Assembly: GCA_034928145.1 (NCBI GenBank)
Contig: JAYFPE010000054.1
Coordinates: 1 to 34,749 of the forward strand
Origin: Pelethousia sp034928145
GTDB taxonomy: Bacteria > Bacillota > Clostridia > Christensenellales > CAG-138
Direction of reading: 5' to 3'
DNA length: 34,749 bases
The notes under the pieces: generated by a model
What the model was told of the DNA's origin: nothing
The model's database searches: none
The model's input: only the letters and a program-made list of their open reading frames with translations
Program-made: the position numbers and the translations under genes
Part shown: piece after piece, positions 6,936 to 16,220 of the stretch
Position numbering within the stretch: position 1 is the first letter of the stretch
How the letters are laid out: each line of letters begins with the position of its first letter

Positions 6936-7799
6936 ATGCATTTGGCCGAGGCCAAGGGCTTGCTCAGCGCGCAAAACGGCATGAATCTCTACCGGGGCTG
7001 TACCCATGGCTGCATCTATTGCGATTCCCGCAGCCTTTGCTACGGCATGGCGCACGCCTTTGAAGATGTGGAGGCCAAGGCCAACGCCCCGGCTTTGCTG
7101 GAAGCCGCCCTGCGGCGTAAAAAGCGGCGCTGCATGATCGCCACAGGCGCTATGAGCGACCCCTATTGGCCGGGGGAGGCGGAGCTGCTTTTGACCCGAC
7201 GCTGCCTGGAGCTCGTCGGGAAGCATGGCTTCGGCCTAGCCTTGCAAACGAAATCCGCCGCCCTGCTTAGGGATATCGACCTGTTCGCCTCTATTAACCA
7301 CAAGGCCAAATGCGTCATTCAGATGACCCTCACCACCTATGACGAGGGCCTTTGCCGCCAGGTTGAGCCCAACGTGAGCACGACAAAAGAGCGCGCGGAG
7401 GCCCTTTGCGCCCTGGCCGGGCGGGGTATCCCCACGGTGGTTTGGCTTACGCCCATCCTGCCATATCTCAACGATACCCCGGAGAACATCCGGGGCATTT
7501 TGGGCTATTGCAAAGAGGCGGGTGTCAAGGGCGTGCTGTATTTCGGCGCGGGTCTCACCCTGCGAGAGGGCAACCGCGAATACTTTTACGAGCGGTTAGA
7601 CCGACTTTTTCCCGGCCTCAGTGAAAGGTACAGCCGCCGCTTCGGCGCGGCCTACATCTGCATGAGCGAGCGGGAGGGGGAGCTGACGCGATTATTCAAG
7701 GCCGAGTGCGCCCGCCTGGGCCTCTGGCAGGGCAACGAGGCCATCTTCCAATGGATGCGCACCCTGGAGGCGCGCGAGGAGCAGACGCGGCTCTGGTAA
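6936..7799 (+). CDS. SPL-family radical SAM protein
   Basis: A 287-residue radical SAM enzyme. The cluster-binding motif is CTHGCIYC (CX3CX2C, about residues 22-29), followed by ATGAMSDPYWPGE and LQTKSAALLRDIDL, both typical of the spore-photoproduct-lyase-like group (COG1533). The conserved segment TTYDEGLCRQVEPNVSTTKE supports this subgroup. It is shorter than true spore photoproduct lyase and lies in the padR operon three bases after DUF2812 (site GGGAGGG), so a DNA-repair role should not be assumed. The substrate is unknown. Confidence 0.85.
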   Translation: MHLAEAKGLLSAQNGMNLYRGCTHGCIYCDSRSLCYGMAHAFEDVEAKANAPALLEAALRRKKRRCMIATGAMSDPYWPGEAELLLTRRCLELVGKHGFGLALQTKSAALLRDIDLFASINHKAKCVIQMTLTTYDEGLCRQVEPNVSTTKERAEALCALAGRGIPTVVWLTPILPYLNDTPENIRGILGYCKEAGVKGVLYFGAGLTLREGNREYFYERLDRLFPGLSERYSRRFGAAYICMSEREGELTRLFKAECARLGLWQGNEAIFQWMRTLEAREEQTRLW

Positions 7800-7833
7800 A
7801 ATATAGCACGCACCGTGTGAAATGAGGTAGACA

Positions 7834-7867
7834 AGCCCGGCGCTTTGGACAGGCGCCGGGCTTTCTT
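7834..7867. terminator. terminator between convergent genes
   Basis: AGCCCGGCGC (7834-7843) pairs with GCGCCGGGCT (7853-7862), then TTTCTTCT rightward. It ends the padR operon. The leftward side is weaker. Confidence 0.85.
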
Positions 7868-7884
7868 CTGTGCGGGCTACTTGT

Positions 7885-8331
7885 TTATTCGATCGCCAGC
7901 AGCTTTACGCTGCCCGTGCCGCGCAGAGCGGAGAAGCGCTTGAGCAATTCCTGCGGGGGAAGGCTCATGCTGGATGTATCCAGCGTGAGCAAAACGCTGG
8001 CGTTGCCATCGATGGGCAGGCTTTGGGTGATGGTGAGGATGTTGCCGCCCAGCTCGGCGATGGTGTTGATGAGCTGGCTGAGGATGCCCGGCTCGTGGCT
8101 GAGCATCAGCGAAAAAACCGCCTTGCTGCACTCGGTGGCGTCGTTGGGCATGTAGAGGTAATCCTTATATTTATAGTAGGTGCTGCGGGATATGCCTACC
8201 TGCCGCGCGGCCTCGCTCACCTCCCGCACGGCGCCCGTGCGCAGCATCTCCCGCGCGGCCAGGACCTTTTCGTAATAATCCGGCAGGATGCGCTTATCCA
8301 CGATCAGGTAGTTGCTCTTCTTCATGGGCAT
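7885..8331 (-). CDS. ACT-domain protein with helix-turn-helix (PheB/UPF0735-like)
   Basis: A 148-residue protein. Residues about 15-55 contain a helix-turn-helix-like stretch (REVSEAARQVGISRSTYYKYKD). Residues about 68-145 form an ACT domain (SHEPGILSQLINTIAELGGNILTITQSLP) that would bind an amino acid. The family is known as PheB or UPF0735. The start at 8331 has AAGGAAGGAG upstream; a longer frame reaching 8412 would overlap thrC and lacks a site. It lies 43 bases downstream of thrC on the same strand, suggesting an amino-acid-responsive regulator of threonine or aspartate-family genes; that role is inferred. Confidence 0.85.
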   Translation of the reverse strand: MPMKKSNYLIVDKRILPDYYEKVLAAREMLRTGAVREVSEAARQVGISRSTYYKYKDYLYMPNDATECSKAVFSLMLSHEPGILSQLINTIAELGGNILTITQSLPIDGNASVLLTLDTSSMSLPPQELLKRFSALRGTGSVKLLAIE

Positions 8332-8374
8332 GGCCGTTTCTCCTTCCTTTATGCGGGCATGGTTGAACGCGTTC

Positions 8375-9838
8375 TTACAGGCTTGCGGAAAGCACATAGC
8401 TTTCCATCTCATCCAGGCCGATCACATCCTTATGCAGCACAGGCAAATCGCGCAGGCCGGCGAGGCCCGCCGGGATGGGTACGCCGGTGATCGTATGCAA
8501 ACGCTCCATCTGGGCGAATTCATCCATGCCGGTTTCCTCGCCCAGGGCGCTTAGCACGGCTGCGCAGAATTTATAGGGCGAGGCTGTGGAGAGCACCACG
8601 GTTTTGTTCATAAGCGCCGTGCGCTCCGCCACATCCCAGGCCACGGCGGTGTGGGTATCCATCAGGTAGCCATGGCGTTCGTATACCCGGCGGATGGCCG
8701 CTTTGGTCTGCCCGTCATCCGCATAGCCGCCCAGGAAATCCGCTTGGACGGCTACTTTGGCTTCGCCGCGCAATTCGTAGCGCCCCGTTTGAGCTAGGCT
8801 TTGCATATAGCCCGCCACCGCCGCATCGTCCCCACCGGAGGCCAGATAGACCAGCCGCTCCAAATTGCTGGATATGAGAATGTCCATGCTGGGGGAAATG
8901 GTTTGGTGAAAGGGGCGGTTGCGGTCGTATACGCCGGTGGCTAGGAAATCCGAAAGCACATTGTTGGCGTTGGAGGCACATAGGAAGCACCCGGCCGGCA
9001 AGCCCATGCGCTTGGCGAGGTAGCCCGCCAGGATGTTGCCGAAGTTGCCCGTTGGAACCACGAAATCGATTTTTTCGCCCATGGAGATTTCGCCTTGGCG
9101 CAGGAGGTCCGCATAGGCTTTGAAATAATACATTACCTGGGGGGCTAACCTGCCGATATTGATGGAGTTTGCGCTGGAAAGCAAGGCACGGCCATCCAAA
9201 GCCTTGGCCGCATGGGGTGAAGTAAAGATGGCCTTCACGCCGCTTTGCGCGTCGTCAAAATTGCCGCGGATGGCGCACACGCGCACATTGGCGCCCCTCT
9301 GGGTGGCCATCTGCGCCTGCTGGATGGCGCTCACGCCGCCGTAGGGGTAAAATACGATAATGCGCACGCCTTCCACACCGCAAAAGCCCGCCAGCGCCGC
9401 CTTGCCCGTATCGCCGCTGGTGGCGGTAAGGATGAGGATATCCTCCCGCACCCCATTCTTTGCTTTGGCCGCGGTGATCAGGTGCGGCAGCACGGAAAGG
9501 GCCACGTCCTTAAAGGCGCTGGTCGGCCCCCTGTATAGCTCCAGCACGAAGCGGCCGCCCACCTTGACCAATGGGGTGAGGTCTTCCGTTTCGAATTTGC
9601 CACGGTAGGATGCCTCCACGATGGCGCGGATCTCCGCTTCGGAGAAATCGGGCAGCAGCGGGGAGAGCACGGCGGCCGAAATATCGAGGGCCGTCATGCC
9701 GGGCAGCTTGTCCATCGGGAAGGGGCGGGAGCCCGGATCGGGCAGCATATAAAGGCCGCCATCCGGGGCAATGCCCCGAAGGATGGCCTCCGAGGCCGTG
9801 GCCGTATGCGAATGGTTCCGGGTGCTTTGGTAGCGCAT
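8375..9838 (-). CDS. thrC: threonine synthase
   Basis: A 487-residue PLP enzyme converting O-phosphohomoserine to threonine. The N-terminal YQSTRN and GIAPDGGLYMLP segments mark the longer class of threonine synthase. The PLP lysine lies in GPTSAFKD (K110), and SGDTGKAAL is the phosphate-binding loop. The C-terminal STASPYKF segment is also typical. A CTGGAGG site lies before the ATG. It is divergent from hom-aspartokinase-asd, which make its precursor, and is followed on the same strand by an ACT-domain protein. Confidence 0.96.
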   Translation of the reverse strand: MRYQSTRNHSHTATASEAILRGIAPDGGLYMLPDPGSRPFPMDKLPGMTALDISAAVLSPLLPDFSEAEIRAIVEASYRGKFETEDLTPLVKVGGRFVLELYRGPTSAFKDVALSVLPHLITAAKAKNGVREDILILTATSGDTGKAALAGFCGVEGVRIIVFYPYGGVSAIQQAQMATQRGANVRVCAIRGNFDDAQSGVKAIFTSPHAAKALDGRALLSSANSINIGRLAPQVMYYFKAYADLLRQGEISMGEKIDFVVPTGNFGNILAGYLAKRMGLPAGCFLCASNANNVLSDFLATGVYDRNRPFHQTISPSMDILISSNLERLVYLASGGDDAAVAGYMQSLAQTGRYELRGEAKVAVQADFLGGYADDGQTKAAIRRVYERHGYLMDTHTAVAWDVAERTALMNKTVVLSTASPYKFCAAVLSALGEETGMDEFAQMERLHTITGVPIPAGLAGLRDLPVLHKDVIGLDEMESYVLSASL

Positions 9839-9867
9839 GGGAAAACCTCCAGAAAAGTCTTTCTCTT

Positions 9868-9896
9868 ATTATACAGCATTCTCGGGAATATGCCAG
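9868..9896 (-). promoter_or_regulatory. promoter of thrC
   Basis: On the minus strand CTGGCA (9891-9896), 17 bases, and a perfect TATAAT (9868-9873). Confidence 0.6.
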
Positions 9897-9940
9897 CGCG
9901 CCCCTAGACGGCAACGGCGAAAACAGCGCGCTTTTTGCAC

Positions 9941-9969
9941 TTGCAATTTCCCTGTGAATATGATATATT
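9941..9969 (+). promoter_or_regulatory. promoter of hom-lysC-asd
   Basis: TTGCAA (9941-9946), 17 bases, TATATT (9964-9969). The remaining 58-base leader shows no T-box or lysine-riboswitch features that I can recognise. Confidence 0.55.
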
Positions 9970-10027
9970 GTTTCCCGTACAAAAGCAAGTGTTTTTGAAA
10001 CAGAGACAGAAGGAGATTTAAACAGGT

Positions 10028-11167
10028 ATGAAGATCGCATTGCTGGGTTATGGCGTAGTAGGGAGCGGCGCGTATAAGATCATCGCCGAGCGGCCGAATT
10101 GCGGCCTTTTGGTGAAGCGGGCGCTGGTACGAACTATGCGGCCCGGCCCTGCGGAGGGGTTCCTGACTACGGATATCAACGATATTTTGAATGACCCCGA
10201 GATCGAGCTGGTGGCGGAAGCCATGGGGGGCCTGGAACCCGCCTATACATATGTGATGGCCGCTATCCGTGCGGGCAAGCATGTGGTTACGGCCAACAAG
10301 CAGCTAATCTGCGCGCATTTTCGTGAATTGGCGCAGGCTGCGGAGGAACACGGCGTGCAGCTGCGCTATACCGCGAGCGCGGGGGGCGGCGTACCCTGGC
10401 TTTTCAACCTGCTGCGCGCCAAGCGGCTGGATGATATAGAGGCCATATCGGGCAGCATCAATGGCACCTGTAATTTTATATTGGGCAATATGCACAAGCA
10501 TAAGGCCCAGTTTGCAGAGGTTTTGGCCGAGGCCCAGCGCATGGGCTACGCCGAGGCGGATCCCGCGGCCGATATCGACGGGCTTGATCAGCAGCGCAAA
10601 TGCGCCATCTCGGCCACCCTGGCCTTTTCCGCCCTCGTAGCGGAAGAGAAGGTGGATACGGCCGGCATCCGCCACATCAGCGCGGCGGATATCGCGTGGG
10701 CCGAATCGCGGGGCTTTGTGTGCAAGCTGATGATGCATTGCCGCCGGGAATCCGCCGGGCTCACGGCCTATGTGGAGCCGACGCTGCTCCCCGCGGGCTT
10801 ACCGGAGGCGAACCTGCCTATCCGTTCCAGCATCGCTACGCTCCATGGCAAGTATATCGGCAGGCTCAGCTTTTTCGGGGCCGGGGCCGGCACCCTGCCC
10901 ACGGGCATGAACATGATGCAGGATGCGATGGATATTTACCTCGGCGTAGGCAATGTGCAGAACTATGCCCCAAATGCGGCCATCGACAATGCCCTGGCTG
11001 TCCATCCCTACTATGTGCGGGGTGAGGCGCAGCTGCCCGGCGTATGCGAGCAGGGCGACGGCTGGGCCGTTACGGAGCCGATGCGCGTCAGCGTCATGCA
11101 CGCCCTGGCCCGGGAAGCGGCGAAAGAGGGCAGGCCGCTGTTCTTTGCCGGCATTGAAGAAGAATGA
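10028..11167 (+). CDS. hom: homoserine dehydrogenase, without ACT domain
   Basis: A 379-residue NAD(P)-dependent enzyme reducing aspartate semialdehyde to homoserine. The Rossmann motif is GYGVVGSG (7-14). VVTANKQLI and SGSINGTCNFIL lie in the catalytic domain. EADPAADIDGLDQQRKCAI holds the conserved acidic residues and the catalytic lysine. Most homoserine dehydrogenases of about 430 residues end in an ACT domain that mediates threonine inhibition; this one stops shortly after the catalytic domain. An AAGGAG site lies upstream. It leads an operon with aspartokinase 15 bases downstream. Confidence 0.95.
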   Translation: MKIALLGYGVVGSGAYKIIAERPNCGLLVKRALVRTMRPGPAEGFLTTDINDILNDPEIELVAEAMGGLEPAYTYVMAAIRAGKHVVTANKQLICAHFRELAQAAEEHGVQLRYTASAGGGVPWLFNLLRAKRLDDIEAISGSINGTCNFILGNMHKHKAQFAEVLAEAQRMGYAEADPAADIDGLDQQRKCAISATLAFSALVAEEKVDTAGIRHISAADIAWAESRGFVCKLMMHCRRESAGLTAYVEPTLLPAGLPEANLPIRSSIATLHGKYIGRLSFFGAGAGTLPTGMNMMQDAMDIYLGVGNVQNYAPNAAIDNALAVHPYYVRGEAQLPGVCEQGDGWAVTEPMRVSVMHALAREAAKEGRPLFFAGIEEE

Positions 11168-11182
11168 TAGGGGAATAAATAT

Positions 11183-12520
11183 ATGATTAAAGTGGTAAAG
11201 TTCGGCGGCAGCTCCCTGGCGGACGCCGCGCAGTTCAAAAAGGTCAAGGATATCGTCCGGGCGGACGCGGAGCGGGCTGTGGTGGTGGTTTCCGCGCCCG
11301 GTAAGCGATTTGGAGACGACAACAAGATTACCGACCTGCTGTATCTCTGCCATGCCCATCTCAAATACGGCGTATCCTACGAGGGCGTGTTCTCCATGAT
11401 CGAAGAGCGATTCAACGAAATCAAAGCGGGCTGCGGCCTTTCTACGGATTTGGATGCGGAGTTCGCCTTTATCCGCTCGAAGATGAGCAAGAATATGTCC
11501 ATCGACTACCTCGTGTCCAGGGGCGAATACCTCACGGCCAAGCTCATGGCCGATTACCTGGGCTTTTCCTTTGTGGACGCCACCGAATGGGTGCGCTTTG
11601 GCCACGACGGCAAGCTAGATGCGGACAAGAGTGAAGCCAACCTGGCGGCGCTGGCGGAGGGTAAGGGCGGCATGGTGCTGCCCGGCTTTTATGGGGCATT
11701 ACCGGATGGCAGCGTGCGGGTGATGAGCCGGGGCGGCAGCGATATCACCGGCTCCTTGGCCGCGGCTGCGATCGACGCCGGCGTTTATGAAAACTGGACG
11801 GACGTTTCCGGCATCCTCATGGCCGACCCGCGCATCGTGGCCGACCCCAAGCCCATCGCCCACATCACCTACAGCGAACTGCGCGAGCTTGCCTATATGG
11901 GGGCCAATGTACTCCACGAGGAAACGATCTTTCCCGTACGGCACAAGGATATCCCCATCAACATCCGCAATACCAACGCGCCCAACGATCCGGGTACGCT
12001 CATTAAACGGGGCTTTGAAAAGGAGACGCGGGAGGAGCGCAAGCGATTCATCACCGGCATCTCCGGCCGCAAGGATTTTTCCATCATCACCCTGCGCAAA
12101 AGCCACCTCACGGCGGAGACCGGCGTCATCCGCAGCGTGCTGGCCATCTTCGAGAAATACAGCGTGCCCATCGAGCACATCCCCAGCGGCATCGATAGCT
12201 TTTCCCTGGTTGTATCCTCGGAGAAGATAAAACCCTGCATGTATGATATAATAGGCGAAATTAAACAATGCTGTGAGCCGGACAGCATCAACGTAACGGA
12301 AAACATCGCCCTCATCGCCACCGTGGGCCGCAAGATGGCCTTCATCCCCGGCGTGAGCGGCAAGGTTTTCGGCGCGCTGGGCGCGAACGATATCAACATC
12401 CGCATGATCGCCCAAGGCCCGGATGAGATCAACATCATCGTGGGCGTGGAAAACCAGGATTTTGAAAACACCATTCGCGTATTATATGACAGCTTCATCA
12501 TAGGAGGGGCGGAAAAATGA
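11183..12520 (+). CDS. lysC: aspartate kinase
   Basis: A 445-residue enzyme making aspartyl phosphate, the first step toward lysine, threonine and methionine. The kinase domain begins with KFGGSS (about residues 6-11) and contains SRGEYLTAKLMA, SRGGSDITGSL and NWTDVSGILMADPRIV. The C-terminal third carries two ACT domains (about 310-380, and 385-445 with FSGK-like VSGKVFGAL). This size matches the monofunctional Clostridia type with an internal helical insertion. Which end product inhibits it cannot be told from the sequence. Confidence 0.95.
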   Translation: MIKVVKFGGSSLADAAQFKKVKDIVRADAERAVVVVSAPGKRFGDDNKITDLLYLCHAHLKYGVSYEGVFSMIEERFNEIKAGCGLSTDLDAEFAFIRSKMSKNMSIDYLVSRGEYLTAKLMADYLGFSFVDATEWVRFGHDGKLDADKSEANLAALAEGKGGMVLPGFYGALPDGSVRVMSRGGSDITGSLAAAAIDAGVYENWTDVSGILMADPRIVADPKPIAHITYSELRELAYMGANVLHEETIFPVRHKDIPINIRNTNAPNDPGTLIKRGFEKETREERKRFITGISGRKDFSIITLRKSHLTAETGVIRSVLAIFEKYSVPIEHIPSGIDSFSLVVSSEKIKPCMYDIIGEIKQCCEPDSINVTENIALIATVGRKMAFIPGVSGKVFGALGANDINIRMIAQGPDEINIIVGVENQDFENTIRVLYDSFIIGGAEK

Positions 12521-13521
12521 AAAAGTATAATGTAGCCGTATTGGGCGCCACGGGCGCCGTGGGCCGGGAAATGCTGGCCATCCTCCAAGAGCGGGATTTC
12601 CCCGTAGCGGAGCTGCGGCCTCTGGCCAGCAGCCGCAGCGCGGGCAGCAGCATCGATTTCAAGGGGCGGCCCGTGCTTGTACAGGAAGCCTGCGAAAGCG
12701 CCTTTGCAGGCATGGATATCGTGCTGGGCGCTGCGGAGAACGATGTTGCGAAAAAGCTTGCCCCAGCCGTCAAGGCGGCGGGCGCGGTGTTCGTGGATAA
12801 CTCCAGCGCCTTCCGCATGAATCCGGAGGTGCCCCTCGTCATCCCCGAGATCAACCCTGAAGACGCCAAGCTGCACCAGGGCATTATCGCCAACCCCAAC
12901 TGCACCACCATCGTAACGTTAGTGGCAGTCAACGCCCTCTCGAAACTCTCGCCTATAAAGGCCATGGTGGCATCCTCCTACCAGGCCGTATCCGGCGCGG
13001 GCGTGGCGGGTCCCCGCGAGCTGGCCGCCCAGGTGGAAGCCATATACAAGGGCCAGCCTCCCGAGATCAACGCTTTTCAATACCAGATCGCCTATAACCT
13101 CATCCCCCAGATCGGCGGTTTTGGCGAGAACGGCTACACCAGCGAGGAAATGAAGATGCAGAACGAGGGCCGCAAGATCCTCCACCTGCCGGATATGCTG
13201 GTCACCTGCACCTGCGTGCGCGTGCCCGTAGTGCGCAGCCATTCGGTATCCGTTACCGTAATTACCGAGCGGCCGCTCTCCGTAGAAGAAGCGCAGGCCG
13301 CCATTGCCGCCGCGCCCGGCTGCCGCTTGGTGGACGACCCGGCGAATAAGCGTTACCCCATGCCGCTCGATACCAGCGGCCAGGATATCGTATTCGTGGG
13401 CCGCGTCCGCCGCGATCTCACCAACCCGAACGGCCTAGCCCTTTGGTGCTGCGGGGACCAGGTGCGCAAGGGAGCCGCCACCAACGCTGTGCAAATTGCG
13501 GAGCTGCTGGTGGAGCGGTAG
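12517..13521 (+). CDS. asd: aspartate-semialdehyde dehydrogenase
   Basis: A 334-residue NADPH enzyme reducing aspartyl phosphate to the semialdehyde used by homoserine dehydrogenase and by the lysine pathway. GATGAVG (10-16) binds NADP. The catalytic cysteine is in NPNCTTI (C129). SYQAVSGAGVAG and VPVVRSHSVSV complete the family pattern. The ATG overlaps the aspartokinase stop (ATGA) and has GGAGG upstream, so all three pathway enzymes are one operon. Confidence 0.96.
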   Translation: MKKYNVAVLGATGAVGREMLAILQERDFPVAELRPLASSRSAGSSIDFKGRPVLVQEACESAFAGMDIVLGAAENDVAKKLAPAVKAAGAVFVDNSSAFRMNPEVPLVIPEINPEDAKLHQGIIANPNCTTIVTLVAVNALSKLSPIKAMVASSYQAVSGAGVAGPRELAAQVEAIYKGQPPEINAFQYQIAYNLIPQIGGFGENGYTSEEMKMQNEGRKILHLPDMLVTCTCVRVPVVRSHSVSVTVITERPLSVEEAQAAIAAAPGCRLVDDPANKRYPMPLDTSGQDIVFVGRVRRDLTNPNGLALWCCGDQVRKGAATNAVQIAELLVER

Positions 13522-13675
13522 GTTTTTATGGGGGCGCCGCCTCCATCCCCCGGTTACGCTTTCCCCGAAATGCCTTAGCGTTTCGAGACTTCATTAAGGT
13601 GCTATGCGTTTGGCTCTTCGGGGCGCAAACGCGACAGTGAAAGAGTAGCCGCAATGGCGTAATATCTATACAATA

Positions 13676-13706
13676 CGGCCCGGCGCAGGGGGTGCGCCGG
13701 GCCGCC
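13676..13706 (+). terminator. probable terminator after asd
   Basis: CGGCCCGGCGC (13676-13686) pairs perfectly with GCGCCGGGCCG (13694-13704), but only a short CCTTTA follows, so termination may be inefficient. The rest of 13522-13860 shows no gene or other structure that I recognise. Confidence 0.55.
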
Positions 13707-13860
13707 TTTACGATTGCCGGGAAGCGGCGATACCGCTTGTGTTCGGCAGACATAGCTCCCGCTTGAGCGTGCGCATACGCGCGCTGTACAGGATAACCGC
13801 TGCTCGTGAAGCCGGTGCCGCTTTGGGCAAGGGAAAGCATATACAAAATTGGCCTAGGGA

Positions 13861-13880
13861 TATAACCGGTTCTGGTTATA
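13861..13880. promoter_or_regulatory. inverted repeat upstream of the RHH gene
   Basis: TATAACC (13861-13867) and GGTTATA (13874-13880) form a dyad with a six-base centre, 57 bases before the RHH start. It is a candidate autoregulatory operator. Confidence 0.35.
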
Positions 13881-13937
13881 TTAGTTACTATATCTTTTTG
13901 GCACAATTAAGTCAACAATAAATTCAGGAACGGTTCT

Positions 13938-14120
13938 ATGTTTGAGGTTGAAAACAAGTTCAAAAACGCAAATACACCGCGAACGATCAGGTTTACGGAA
14001 ACGCTTTTCTGCGAGCTGAACAAGGTAGCCAGCGAAAACGATATATCCTTCAACCTGCTCGTGCTGCAATGCTGCCGCTACGCCTTGGACAATCTCAACA
14101 AAGAAATCACGGAGAAATAG
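13938..14120 (+). CDS. small ribbon-helix-helix (Arc/CopG-like) protein
   Basis: A 60-residue protein. The segment RTIRFTETLFCELNKVASENDISFNLLVLQCCRYALDNL fits a ribbon-helix-helix: a short beta strand (TIRFT), helix A ending at ENDIS, then helix B starting with F-N-L. Such proteins bind DNA as dimers and often autoregulate. The ribosome-binding site is weak (CAGGA), and no toxin or plasmid gene sits next to it, so an antitoxin role is not supported. Codon use looks normal. It is convergent with recG. Confidence 0.7.
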   Translation: MFEVENKFKNANTPRTIRFTETLFCELNKVASENDISFNLLVLQCCRYALDNLNKEITEK

Positions 14121-14195
14121 CCCCTTGTGCGATAGTTACGGGGTTCGGCATGTTGCCGGGCCCTGCTTTTGTTTGCGGCGCGGGTTTCCATATCG

Positions 14196-16220
14196 TTAGT
14201 TCGGGGCGATCTCGCGCTCCATAGCCGCCAGCCGCTCCCGCGCCTTGGTGAGAAGCGGCTGGGCCGGGGCGGCCCAGGCGGGATCCGTGAGCAGGCGGTC
14301 GGCCGCTTCCTGCGCCTGCTGGAGCACGCCCATATCCACGGCCAGGCTGACCGCGGCGAATTCCGAAAGGCCGTGCTGGCGCTTGCCGAGGAACTCGCCG
14401 GGCCCGCGCAACGCGAGATCGGCCTCCGCAATGGCAAAGCCATCCTGCGATGATACCAGCATGCGCAAGCGTTCGGTGGCGGCGCTGTCGCCGGCGGCGG
14501 CGCTGATGAGAAAGCAATAGGATTTGACGCTGCCCCGGCCCACGCGGCCCCGCAGCTGGTGCAGCTGGGCCAGGCCGAAGCGGTCGGCATGCTCGATGGC
14601 CATCACACAGGCATTGGGTACATCCACGCCCACCTCGATCACGGTGGTGGAAACCAGGATGTCGATGGTCCCATCGCGGAAGGCGGCAGCCACCGCCTCT
14701 TTTTCGCGCGCGGGCATCTGGCCGTGCAAAAGGCCGATACGCAGGCCGGGGAAGGCCTTTTTCAGCTTGGCGTAATGCTCGCCGGCCCCGGGCACACCGG
14801 GCAGCTCCTCGCTTTCTTCTACTAGCGGGCAAACCACGTAGGCTTGATAGCCCTCGCGGATTTGGCCTGCGAGGAAATCATACATCGCCCTGCGCCTGGA
14901 GGGCGGAACGAGGCTGGTTTTAATGGGCTTGCGGCCCGGCGGCAGCTCGCCAATGCGGGAAACATCCAGGTCGCCATATAGGAGCAGGGCCAGGGTACGG
15001 GGGATAGGCGTGGCGCTCATCACCAGCACATGCACGCCCTCGCGGCCCTTGGCTTGAATGGCGGCCCTCTGGCTCACGCCAAAGCGATGCTGTTCATCCG
15101 TTACCACCAGGGCAAGGTCGCGGAAGCAGCCTTCCTGCCTGAGCAGCGCGTGGGTGCCCACAGCCAAGGCGGCCCGGCCTGTGGAAAGGGCTTCCCAAGC
15201 TTCCTCCCGCTCGGATTTTTTCATGCCGCCCAGAAGCAGGCGCACGCGACCCGCGCCAAAGAGGGCGCACAGCTTTTCATAATGCTGCCGGGCCAGGATC
15301 TCGGTGGGAACCATGAGCGCGGCCTGGCGGCCCGCTTCCATGACCGCATGCATGGCGAAAAAGGCTACAGCCGTTTTGCCGCTGCCCACGTCGCCCTGGA
15401 TCAGCCGGTTCATGGCCCTGCCCGCGGCCATATCCGCCCGGATATCCGCCATGGCGCATAGCTGTGCGCCGGTAGGCGCAAAGGGCAGCAGGGGCAGGAA
15501 GGCTTCCACGCGGGCGTCGATGGCCCGTGCCGGGGCGGTGCGGCGCTCTTGGCCGGAAAGGCCCAGCATCAGGCGGAAGATGAGCATATCCTCAAAGGCC
15601 AGCCGCCGCCTAGCCCGGGCCAAGGCTTCCATATTGCCGGGGAAATGAAGGTTTTCAAGCGCCTCGCCAAGGGATTCTAAGCCATAGGCCGCGCGGATGG
15701 GTTCGGGCAGGGGATCAACCAACCCGGGCAGGCAGGCGGAAAGGGCCGCGTGGGCCAGATCCCGCAGCTGCTTTTGCGAAACGCCCCGGGTGAGCGGGTA
15801 AAGGGGCAGGATACCGGGCAGGGCGGGGAAGACGGTTGGGTTGACCAGCTTGGCCCCCCGTGTTCGGTCTACCCGGCCACAGACGATGACTTTTTGCCCG
15901 CGCGTGAGGCCGTCCTTGCGGAAGGGCTGGTTATACCAGGTGAGGGTGAGCTTGCCGCTTTCATCCGCGGCCTGGGCCGAAAGGATGCTCAATCCGCCGC
16001 GGATGCGGGCCAGCTTGGGCTCTGCGAGGATGGTTAAGGCAAAGGCGGCATCCTGCCCGTGGCCTGCCTCGGCCGCAGGCAGGGCGCGGCGATAATCCCG
16101 GTAATCCCGGGGGGCGAAGCGCAACAGCGCGCCGAGAGAAAAAAGGCCCAGCTTGCCAAGCGATTCCGCCCGGCGCGGGCCTATTCCTTTGAGGCAGGTG
16201 AGCGGGCTATCCGGGTTCAT
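14196..16220 (-). CDS. recG: ATP-dependent DNA helicase RecG
   Basis: A 674-residue branch-migrating helicase that remodels stalled forks and Holliday junctions. The N-terminal wedge/OB region (about residues 60-150) precedes helicase motif I GDVGSGKT (276-283), motif II DEQH (375-378), motif III VMSATPIPRTLAL and motif VI QLHQLRGRVGRG. The start at 16220 overlaps the fakA stop (ATGA); a frame extending to 16268 lies inside fakA and is unlikely. It is the last gene of the asp23-fakA-recG operon, an order common in Firmicutes. Confidence 0.96.
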   Translation of the reverse strand: MNPDSPLTCLKGIGPRRAESLGKLGLFSLGALLRFAPRDYRDYRRALPAAEAGHGQDAAFALTILAEPKLARIRGGLSILSAQAADESGKLTLTWYNQPFRKDGLTRGQKVIVCGRVDRTRGAKLVNPTVFPALPGILPLYPLTRGVSQKQLRDLAHAALSACLPGLVDPLPEPIRAAYGLESLGEALENLHFPGNMEALARARRRLAFEDMLIFRLMLGLSGQERRTAPARAIDARVEAFLPLLPFAPTGAQLCAMADIRADMAAGRAMNRLIQGDVGSGKTAVAFFAMHAVMEAGRQAALMVPTEILARQHYEKLCALFGAGRVRLLLGGMKKSEREEAWEALSTGRAALAVGTHALLRQEGCFRDLALVVTDEQHRFGVSQRAAIQAKGREGVHVLVMSATPIPRTLALLLYGDLDVSRIGELPPGRKPIKTSLVPPSRRRAMYDFLAGQIREGYQAYVVCPLVEESEELPGVPGAGEHYAKLKKAFPGLRIGLLHGQMPAREKEAVAAAFRDGTIDILVSTTVIEVGVDVPNACVMAIEHADRFGLAQLHQLRGRVGRGSVKSYCFLISAAAGDSAATERLRMLVSSQDGFAIAEADLALRGPGEFLGKRQHGLSEFAAVSLAVDMGVLQQAQEAADRLLTDPAWAAPAQPLLTKARERLAAMEREIAPN

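Noticed and set aside
6936..7799. Assignment as true spore photoproduct lyase.
   Set aside because: The protein is shorter than that enzyme and belongs to the broader SPL-like group; sporulation genes elsewhere in the window do not by themselves support it.
9839..10027. Possible lysine riboswitch, T-box or threonine attenuator between thrC and hom.
   Set aside because: The gap is filled by two promoters, and the leaders are too short and lack the conserved elements of these RNAs.
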